Positions 4,859-10,400 of a DNA stretch of 10,400 nt are shown here, one piece after another. A program made the translations under genes and the position numbers. Numbering within the stretch: position 1 is the first letter of the stretch; each line of letters starts with the position of its first letter. Under the pieces are notes generated by a model. The model worked only from the letters and a program-made list of their open reading frames with translations, did no database searches and had not been told where the DNA came from. The stretch lies in contig JAOAPW010000433.1 of NCBI GenBank assembly GCA_025463105.1, positions 1 to 10,400 of the forward strand, read 5' to 3'. The stretch is from Candidatus Acidiferrum typicum (GTDB lineage: Bacteria > Acidobacteriota > Terriglobia > Acidiferrales > UBA7541).

Positions 4859-7516
4859 ATGAATTTATCCTGGAAGCAATCGCATCAAACTGCTCGCTAC
4901 GTGCCGAAAATGGCGGCGACACGGGCCACGGCGGTCGCCGCGCTGGTCCTGGCCATCGCTGCTATATTCGCAGTTGCTGCTCGCGCGGATCGGCCGTACG
5001 CGCCCAGCCGTGACTACCATTTACAGAATGTGCGCGTTTCCCTGCGCTTCGATCTCGATCAACGCAAAGTGATTGGCGAAGTGACGCACACGCTCTCTCC
5101 GCTGCGCGACGGCCTGACGCATCTCGATTTTGATTCCGCTGACCTCAGCATTTCCAGCGCCCGCGTGAACGGTAAAGCCGCCACGTTCGAGTTGCGCGAC
5201 AACAAGCTCCGCGTGAACCTTGCCCAACCGGCAAAAGCAGGAGAAAAGTTCGACGTGAATATCGTGTATCAAGGCAAACCTTCGACCGGCCTTTATTTCA
5301 TTCTTCCGGACAAGGACGATCCCGGCCGGCCCAAGGAAATCTGGACTCAGGGTGAAGCGGAAGATACGCATCACTACATTCCCATTTACGATTATCCCAA
5401 CGATCGGGCGACCAGCGAAATGATTCTCACGGTGCCCGCCGATTGGCTCACTGTCTCCAACGGGAAGCTCCTGAGCGTCCAGGATGCCGCGAGCGGAATG
5501 AAGACGTGGACGTGGCGGCAATCGCTGCCGGTTTCAACCTATCTGATTTCTTTTGTGGCTGGAGAGTTCAAGGAGAAGAAAGACACCTGGCACAATCTCC
5601 CGATCGCATACTACGTTCCTCGCGGCATGGAAGATACGATTGATCCCACATTCAGCCACACGAAGCAGATGCTTGATTTTTTTTCGGAACGATTTGGAGT
5701 CGCTTATCCCTGGGAACAATACGCGCAGACTGCCGTTGACGATTTCGTAGCGGCCGGCATGGAGAATGTGAGTGCGACGACGCTTTCGGCGCGTGACATG
5801 GTTCGCGCTGATCTTGCGACGGAAAAAGCCGAAGCCGCCGACAGCCTGCTCTCGCACGAACTGACCCACCAATGGTTCGGCGACCTCGTCACGTGCAAGG
5901 ATTGGACCAACACGTGGCTGAACGAAGGGTTCGCCACTTTTGGCGCGAATTTGTGGGAGGAGCATGAGTACGGCGTCGATGCCGCCGCATATCGCTACTG
6001 GCGCGACCAAAATTCCTGGATGCCGTCGAAGGAATATTTCCCGGTTCCCATCGTTACGCGCGACATTAATGATTCCGTTGAGTATGTCGGCAACGTATAT
6101 GACAAGGGCGGCTGGGTGCTGAACATGCTTCGCAAGCAACTCGGCGACGACGCTTTTTTTCGCGCTCTCAAGCACTATCTCGAAGCTAATCGCCTGCAGA
6201 ATGTGGTGACGGCTGACCTGATCAAAGCGATTGAGGAATCGACCGGCACCAATGTCGACCCATTTTTCGACCAATGGATTTTTGGCGCCGGCGCGCCGCG
6301 GTTCTCGGTGAGATCCAGCTACGACGCAGCGGCGAAAAAAGTCAGCCTGAACGTCAAGCAGACGCAGAAAGTGGAAGGGCGCGTCGGATTGTTTCGCGTG
6401 CCCGTCGATGTCGCAATCACCACAGCCACCGGCGAGAAAATCTTTCCCGTTGAAGTTTCAAAAGCCGACGAAACATTTTCGTTTGCCGTAGATGGGCCTC
6501 CCCTGATGGTGCTCTTCGATAAAGGGAACAAGATTCTGAGGTCTCTCGATTTCCAGAAGTCGCCCGAAGAATGGATTCGCCAGTTGCAGACCGCGCAAGA
6601 CGTTCCTGATCGCGCCGATGCGGCGGTGGCGCTTGGAAATATCAAGGACAATGATGCCGTCACGTCCGCACTGGGTGACGCAGCTCAGCGCGATCATTTC
6701 TGGGGCGTGCGGAACGAAGCCCTGCGCGCGCTCGGTCGCATCAATTCGCCTGCTGCACGCAAGCAAGTGTTTACCGCACTTGCGAATGAACAGCCGTGGG
6801 TTCGTCAGGTAGCCGTCGAACAAATGGGACATTTTCAGAACGACGAAGAAACCGCCAAGCGGCTGCAAAATATTTACAAGGACGATAAAGCGTATTCGGT
6901 GCGCGGTCAGGCGCTGCAATCCCTGGCACAGGATAAAGGCTCCGGCACGATGGCGCTTCTGGAAAAAGCGCTTTCCACTTCGTCACCTGACGACGTAATA
7001 CGTCGCTCGGCGCTTCGCGCCATGGGCATGCTCGCCGATAACGCAGCCGTTCCGTCGCTGCTGGAATGGTCTTCGCCGGGAAAGCCGTCTGTGCTTCGCG
7101 GCATCGCGATCAGCGCGCTCGGGCGCGTTGACCTGAAGAATCACGACATCACCACGCGCCTTGTCTCTTACCTGAATGAGTCTTCGTTTGATATCCGGTA
7201 CGCCTCGATCTTTGCGCTGGGACGACGCGGCGATCCCGCCGCCATCGAACCGCTCGAAGCATTTCTTAAAACTGGGCAGCTGTCCCTCAGCATCCCGCAC
7301 GCGGTGGAAGGTTTGATCGAGCAACTGAAAGCGCAGAACCCCGCCCGCAAGGATTCTCCGACTGCGGACCAAAAAACGACTGACACTCCTGCCGTAAGCG
7401 CCAGCAACAATCAAATTGTTGTCGATAGGCTGGACCACCTTGAGCGCCAGATGACCGAAATGAATGACCGGCTGCGTAAAATTGAAGCATCACTAACGGG
7501 TGGCAGGAGTGACTGA
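4859..7516 (+). CDS. Exported M1-family zinc aminopeptidase with HEAT-repeat tail
   Basis: An 885-residue secreted metallopeptidase that should trim N-terminal residues from peptides outside the cytoplasm. ATG 4859 follows GAGG by five bases. A signal peptide runs to about residue 43 (AALVLAIAAIFAVAARA-D). An N-terminal beta domain spans about 46-240. The catalytic domain carries the exopeptidase GMEN motif (300-303), the zinc site HELTH (His333, Glu334, His337) with Glu356 in LNEGFATF, and Tyr414 in YDKGGWVL, the probable transition-state tyrosine. A beta-sandwich follows (about 480-566). In place of the classical C-terminal domain, residues about 568-812 are HEAT-like helix pairs with repeated ALG/AMG turns (AAVALGNI, EALRALGRI, ALRAMGML, AISALGRV, SIFALGRR). 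A polar linker leads to a coiled coil (about 853-879). All catalytic residues are present; the substrate is unknown. Confidence 0.95.
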   Translation: MNLSWKQSHQTARYVPKMAATRATAVAALVLAIAAIFAVAARADRPYAPSRDYHLQNVRVSLRFDLDQRKVIGEVTHTLSPLRDGLTHLDFDSADLSISSARVNGKAATFELRDNKLRVNLAQPAKAGEKFDVNIVYQGKPSTGLYFILPDKDDPGRPKEIWTQGEAEDTHHYIPIYDYPNDRATSEMILTVPADWLTVSNGKLLSVQDAASGMKTWTWRQSLPVSTYLISFVAGEFKEKKDTWHNLPIAYYVPRGMEDTIDPTFSHTKQMLDFFSERFGVAYPWEQYAQTAVDDFVAAGMENVSATTLSARDMVRADLATEKAEAADSLLSHELTHQWFGDLVTCKDWTNTWLNEGFATFGANLWEEHEYGVDAAAYRYWRDQNSWMPSKEYFPVPIVTRDINDSVEYVGNVYDKGGWVLNMLRKQLGDDAFFRALKHYLEANRLQNVVTADLIKAIEESTGTNVDPFFDQWIFGAGAPRFSVRSSYDAAAKKVSLNVKQTQKVEGRVGLFRVPVDVAITTATGEKIFPVEVSKADETFSFAVDGPPLMVLFDKGNKILRSLDFQKSPEEWIRQLQTAQDVPDRADAAVALGNIKDNDAVTSALGDAAQRDHFWGVRNEALRALGRINSPAARKQVFTALANEQPWVRQVAVEQMGHFQNDEETAKRLQNIYKDDKAYSVRGQALQSLAQDKGSGTMALLEKALSTSSPDDVIRRSALRAMGMLADNAAVPSLLEWSSPGKPSVLRGIAISALGRVDLKNHDITTRLVSYLNESSFDIRYASIFALGRRGDPAAIEPLEAFLKTGQLSLSIPHAVEGLIEQLKAQNPARKDSPTADQKTTDTPAVSASNNQIVVDRLDHLERQMTEMNDRLRKIEASLTGGRSD

Positions 7517-7524
7517 AGTGCAGA

Positions 7525-7555
7525 GTGATTCGTGGTTCGTGACTCGTGATTCGTG
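7525..7555. repeat. Heptanucleotide tandem repeat (GTGRYTC)4
   Basis: Four back-to-back seven-base units, GTGATTC, GTGGTTC, GTGACTC and GTGATTC, followed by a partial GTG, lie in the 80-base gap between the convergent M1 peptidase and glycerate kinase genes. Differences are confined to the two positions R and Y. The gap has no clear intrinsic terminator for either gene. Confidence 0.75.
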
Positions 7556-7596
7556 CAAATCCTGTTGTTAGTGTTTCGAGTCGTTTCGCGCCTTAA

Positions 7597-8910
7597 TTAT
7601 TCTGCGAGAAGAATCCGAAGGTCGCGCAAATTGTTTCCTGTAGGCCCCGTCTCGATCGTGTCGCCTAATTTTTGAAAGAACGTGTAGGAATCACTTCGCC
7701 AGAAATAATCTGCAGGGTCCAGTCCTAAAGCATTCGCGCGCAGTAAGGTTTCTCCATCGGCAACGGCTCCCGCAGCCGGGCTTGATCCGTCAATGCCGTC
7801 TGTGCCCGCGCTTAGAACAGCGATGCGCTCGCCTGCGATTTTCTCGACGCAGCGGAGCACGAAAGCCAAATTCCTGCCGCCTACGCCCTTGCCTGTCACC
7901 GGAGAGCTCACTTCACCATCGGCGATAATGGCTGCGCGGCGGCCTGGATTCGCGCGCTTCAACTCGGCAAGCTGCGCGAGCAGGAAATCCGCTGCGCGTT
8001 CGATGGGCCAATCGTCAGTGGTGTTGTCACAGACAGTGACGAATCCGGCGGCCTCGGCGGCGTGGTGTGCGGGATGAAATAAATCATCGCGTCGGAGCAA
8101 AAGCTGAAACACGGAATGGCGGAATGCGGGGTGACCCGCCTTGGGTGTTTCGGGAATGGTCTCGGGATCCTCAAATCGCGCGCGAATCGATGCCGGGAAT
8201 TTCGTCAGCAATCCGTACCGCTCGACCACGATGCATGCATCGGATACCGTCGTGGGATCCGGCAGGGTTGGGCCTGAGGCCAGCGCCGACTCACGTCCAT
8301 CGGGCACGTCGGTTATGGCAAGCGTGATTTTCATGGCTGCCGACGCGGCTGCGGCCAGTCGTCCGCCCTTCACTGCCGAAAGATGTTTCCGCACAGCGTT
8401 CATCTCGTCAATCGATGCTCCGCAGGTGACGAGCAAACGGTTCAGCTCCTGCATGTCAGCGAGGCTCACACCGGGATCGAGAGGTTGTTCGACCAGCGCC
8501 GAGCCTCCTCCAGAAATCAAAAAGAAAATCAATGTCCTCTCATTCGTTGTTGCAAGAAAATCCAAAATTGCGCGCCCTGCGGCGAAGCTGCCCTCATTCG
8601 GTACAGGATGTCCCGCAACAATGCTGCGAAATCCTGGAGGAACATTCTTCGCGAAAGACGGAGCGACGACGATGCCGCCGGCTTGGCATGTTGCTGAAAG
8701 TAATTCCGTGAGCCCGCACGTCATCGCGACGGATGCTTTGCCGATGGCCACTGCGCAGATACGTTCAAACGACGTAAGGTCGAGCGTCGCTCCATTCGCG
8801 CTGATATGCGAACCCTCACGCGAGAGTTTCCTCCCCATAGTCGCCGGAATATCGATTGCAGCGAGAGTCTCGTGAAATATTTGCAGAGCCGCTTTTTTGA
8901 GATCAGTCAT
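7597..8910 (-). CDS. Glycerate 2-kinase, class II (MOFRL family)
   Basis: A 437-residue cytoplasmic kinase that phosphorylates D-glycerate with ATP; class II enzymes characteristically give 2-phosphoglycerate. The N-terminal DUF4147-type domain shows GKAS (Lys58), GHPVPNEGS (100-108), the glycine-rich LISGGGSAL (131-139), NAVRKHLSAVKGGRL (171-185) and TDVPDGRESALASGPTLPDP (200-219). The MOFRL domain shows GGRNLAF (Arg346), LSAGTDGIDGSSPAAGA and TGPTGNN near the end. Length is normal and all signatures are intact. The ATG at 8910 gives the expected N-terminus (MTDLKKAALQIFHETLAAID), though the ribosome binding site is weak. It lies 147 bases after the reductase gene on the same strand, with a terminator-like palindrome between, so it may be only partly co-transcribed. 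Context puts it in glyoxylate/serine carbon recovery. Confidence 0.95.
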   Translation of the reverse strand: MTDLKKAALQIFHETLAAIDIPATMGRKLSREGSHISANGATLDLTSFERICAVAIGKASVAMTCGLTELLSATCQAGGIVVAPSFAKNVPPGFRSIVAGHPVPNEGSFAAGRAILDFLATTNERTLIFFLISGGGSALVEQPLDPGVSLADMQELNRLLVTCGASIDEMNAVRKHLSAVKGGRLAAAASAAMKITLAITDVPDGRESALASGPTLPDPTTVSDACIVVERYGLLTKFPASIRARFEDPETIPETPKAGHPAFRHSVFQLLLRRDDLFHPAHHAAEAAGFVTVCDNTTDDWPIERAADFLLAQLAELKRANPGRRAAIIADGEVSSPVTGKGVGGRNLAFVLRCVEKIAGERIAVLSAGTDGIDGSSPAAGAVADGETLLRANALGLDPADYFWRSDSYTFFQKLGDTIETGPTGNNLRDLRILLAE

Positions 8911-8922
8911 TCGCGTGAATCA

Positions 8923-8948
8923 AGTAGCACGGACTTTAGTTTGTGTGG
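8923..8948 (+). repeat. Palindromic repeat, copy 1 of an inverted pair
   Basis: The unit begins AGTAGCAC and folds as CACGGAC (8928-8934), loop TTTA, GTTTGTG (8939-8945), using two G-T wobble pairs in RNA. It matches the reverse complement of 9008-9033 at 20 of 26 positions, several differences being compensatory or wobble-preserving. It lies in the leader of the glycerate kinase gene, 13 bases from the start codon. Confidence 0.6.
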
Positions 8949-9000
8949 TTTTGACTTGGGTCTTGGTTGGCCCTCATTTTAAATACAATACAACACTCGA

Positions 9001-9033
9001 AGAAAAAGCACACAGGCTGAAGCCTGTGCTACT
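9001..9033 (-). terminator. Palindromic repeat copy 2, terminator-like, after the reductase gene
   Basis: On the minus strand, AGTAGCAC begins a perfect seven-pair hairpin CACAGGC-TTCA-GCCTGTG (9028-9011), followed three bases later by TTTTTCTT. The form fits an intrinsic terminator, 24 bases past the TAA of the hydroxyacid dehydrogenase gene. The core closely resembles a palindrome I recall as scattered widely in Acidobacteria and Planctomycetes genomes, so it may be a mobile or dispersed element used as a terminator. Confidence 0.65.
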
Positions 9034-9057
9034 AAAAGCGTCCTTCGAAAATATAAA

Positions 9058-10041
9058 TTACTTTTCTCGGAGAACCTCAGGATTCAAGATCGTCGGCGGC
9101 TGCTTGCCGCTGAAGAGGGCGACCGCGTTTTCAACTGCGATCATCGCCATCCGAGTGCGTGTTTCGATCGACGCCGATCCGAGGTGCGGAGCGAGAACGA
9201 CGTTATCGCGCCGCAAGCCGTCGCTGATGAGCGGCTCGCGCTCGAAAACGTCGAGCGCCGCGCCGGCAATCGTTCCCTGTTCCAGAGCGGCCACCAGCGC
9301 GGCCTCCTGCACCACCGGTCCGCGCGTCGTGTTGATCAGGAACGCGGTCCGCTTCATCTTCGACAGCTCCGCAGGCCCGATCAATCCGCGCGTGTTCTCG
9401 CGCAAGGGTACGTGAAGTGATACAAAGTCGGCTTCAGCGAGGACGCGATCCCGCTCCATGAATTCAGCATTCAGTTCCCTTTCGATCTCTTGCGGCGCTC
9501 GCGTGGTGCTGTTGTAAATCACGCGCATGCGAAATCCCGCGGCGCGACGGGCTACAGCGCGGCCGATACGTCCGAATCCAATAATGCCCAGTGTTTTGCC
9601 CCAAATGTCTGTGCCGCAGAGCTGGTCCAGATTCCATTGCCGCCACGCTCCGGAGCGCGCCAGCCGGTCAGCCTCGATGAGGCGGCGCGCGACAGCCATC
9701 AGCAAGGTCCACGTAAAGTCCGCCGTGGTTTCGTCGAGCACGCCGGGCGTGTTCGTAGCGGCTACTTTTCGCTCGGTGCATGCGGGCACATCGATATTGT
9801 CGTAACCGACGGCCACATTCGCGGCGATTCGCAGATTTGGTCCCGCCGCGTCCAGTAATTCGCGGTCAATTTTCTCGGTCAGCAGGCAGATGAGCGCATC
9901 CTTGCCCGCAACGCGCTTCAAAACTTCCGCGCGCGGCGGCCGTTCGTTTCCGTTCCAGTATTCCACGTCAAAATGCTCCGCCAACCGGCGCCGCGGTTCA
10001 TCAAATAAAACGTGCGTGGAAAATAGTTTTGGCCTGCTCAC
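9058..10041 (-). CDS. gyaR: D-glycerate dehydrogenase / hydroxypyruvate-glyoxylate reductase
   Basis: A 327-residue cytoplasmic D-isomer 2-hydroxyacid dehydrogenase of the GyaR/GRHPR type, reducing hydroxypyruvate to D-glycerate and glyoxylate to glycolate. Start is GTG at 10041 with a strong site GAGGAGAGG five bases upstream. The substrate-binding part includes NVAVGYDNIDV (75-85) and TNTPGVLDETTADFTW (96-111). The nucleotide-binding fold has GFGRIG (155-160). The catalytic set is complete: Arg240 (NTTRGP), Glu269 (DVFEREP) and His286 (APHLGSA). After the second beta strand the sequence is VIYNSTTRAP, with no acidic residue where NAD-specific enzymes usually have Asp and with Arg181 nearby, which suggests NADP(H) use. 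The 2-hydroxyacid dehydrogenase family is certain; other substrates in the family remain possible, but the adjacent glycerate kinase and glycolate oxidase support this one. Confidence 0.92.
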   Translation of the reverse strand: MSRPKLFSTHVLFDEPRRRLAEHFDVEYWNGNERPPRAEVLKRVAGKDALICLLTEKIDRELLDAAGPNLRIAANVAVGYDNIDVPACTERKVAATNTPGVLDETTADFTWTLLMAVARRLIEADRLARSGAWRQWNLDQLCGTDIWGKTLGIIGFGRIGRAVARRAAGFRMRVIYNSTTRAPQEIERELNAEFMERDRVLAEADFVSLHVPLRENTRGLIGPAELSKMKRTAFLINTTRGPVVQEAALVAALEQGTIAGAALDVFEREPLISDGLRRDNVVLAPHLGSASIETRTRMAMIAVENAVALFSGKQPPTILNPEVLREK

Positions 10042-10156
10042 TACGTCCTCTCCTCAAAAGAAACAATCTGGGAGAGTAACACAGCTGTGACGGATTCGGA
10101 CCGTGTGCGCTGCATCGCGGAAGACAATTCCTTGAACCCTTCAGCCCACACGCGCG

Positions 10157-10186
10157 TTGACTCCGTCTAAAGCCGCGGACTATAGT
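10157..10186 (+). promoter_or_regulatory. Sigma-70-type promoter for glcD
   Basis: TTGACT (10157-10162) and TATAGT (10181-10186) are separated by 18 bases, each matching consensus at five of six positions. Transcription would begin near 10193, leaving a leader of about 20 bases before the ATG at 10213. It lies in the 171-base divergent gap shared with the minus-strand reductase gene. Confidence 0.65.
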
Positions 10187-10212
10187 GAATAGTGAGCCAT
10201 CGAAATAATTTG

Positions 10213-10400
10213 ATGCAAACACAATTTATTCGCGAACTTGTTGCGCTGTTGGGACCGAAGGCTGTGCTATCGCAGGCCGAGGACCTGATGCTCTACGAGT
10301 ATGACGGCTCGGTCGAGCTTGGTTCTCCCGAATGCGTCGTCTTTCCCAGCACTACGCGCGAAGTTGCTGAAATCGTAGGGCTCGCAAACCATTATGAGAC
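10213..10400 (+). CDS. glcD: Glycolate oxidase subunit GlcD / FAD-linked oxidase, 3' end cut by window edge
   Basis: Only the first 62 codons are visible: MQTQFIRELVALLGPKAVLS, then EDLMLYEYDGSVELGSPECV and VFPSTTREVAEIVGLANHYE. This is the characteristic start of FAD-binding GlcD-family oxidases, in which the E-D-L-x-x-Y-E-Y-D-G segment and the V-V-F-P-x-x-x-x-E-V block open the PCMH-type flavin domain. GlcD with its partners oxidises glycolate to glyoxylate. No clear ribosome binding site precedes the ATG (GAAATAATTTG). Related D-lactate dehydrogenases share the same N-terminus, so glycolate as substrate is inferred partly from the neighbouring glycerate genes. It is transcribed away from the reductase gene. 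Confidence 0.85.
   Translation, partial: MQTQFIRELVALLGPKAVLSQAEDLMLYEYDGSVELGSPECVVFPSTTREVAEIVGLANHYE

Noticed and set aside
5534..6274. 246-codon minus-strand open frame
   Set aside because: It is antisense to the catalytic domain of the M1 peptidase, where all the zinc-site motifs are intact on the + strand. Composition is shadow-like and there is no supporting start signal.
7525..7555. CRISPR-like array
   Set aside because: The units are seven bases, directly adjacent and without spacers; it is a simple tandem repeat.
8141..8875. 244-codon plus-strand open frame
   Set aside because: It is antisense to the glycerate kinase gene, whose family motifs cover the whole interval; Ser/Ala/Arg-rich composition fits a GC-rich shadow.

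Overview
The window (about 10.4 kb, GC-rich, no base or codon islands obvious by eye) looks like chromosomal DNA of a soil-type Acidobacteriota, probably class Terriglobia/Acidobacteriia. This rests on gene style and intergenic repeats, not on a marker gene. The style clues are a secreted protein with a TonB C-terminal domain paired with a TPR protein, an M1 aminopeptidase with a HEAT tail, and short dispersed 'CACAGAG' and 'AGTAGCACAGGCTTCAGCCTG'-type palindromes between genes. The assignment is inference.

Layout, left to right. Positions 1-544 (+) are the 3' part of an unrecognised conserved protein. It converges on a two-gene minus-strand unit, 2826 to 576: a secreted TonB-domain protein followed, with an 11-base overlap, by a membrane-anchored TPR protein. 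A tRNA-Ser(CGA) gene with encoded CCA lies at 3131-3039 (-) behind a good sigma-70-type promoter. A second minus-strand pair, 4060 to 3266, encodes a DUF2892/YgaP-like small membrane protein and an isoprenylcysteine/phospholipid methyltransferase-family membrane protein, with the stop and start codons directly abutting. Next on the + strand are a KdgF-like cupin (4356-4712) and a large exported M1 metallopeptidase (4859-7516) with HEAT-like repeats and a C-terminal coiled coil.

The right end is a glyoxylate/glycerate cluster. A class II (MOFRL) glycerate kinase (8910-7597, -) lies downstream of a D-glycerate/hydroxypyruvate reductase (10041-9058, -). The start of a GlcD-type FAD glycolate oxidase (10213 to beyond the end, +) is transcribed divergently. 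Together these would oxidise glycolate to glyoxylate, reduce hydroxypyruvate (or glyoxylate), and phosphorylate D-glycerate to 2-phosphoglycerate, feeding C2 or serine-derived carbon into lower glycolysis.

I see no CRISPR array, transposase, integrase, toxin-antitoxin pair, phage gene or defence island. The most interesting non-gene material is regulatory or repetitive: an inverted pair of related palindromes between the reductase and kinase genes, one of which looks like a terminator; a cluster of dyad elements upstream of the TonB-domain gene; a heptanucleotide tandem repeat between convergent genes; and a hairpin-bearing GC-rich leader before the DUF2892 gene. I found no convincing undescribed multi-gene system; the window reads mostly as ordinary housekeeping and accessory metabolism.
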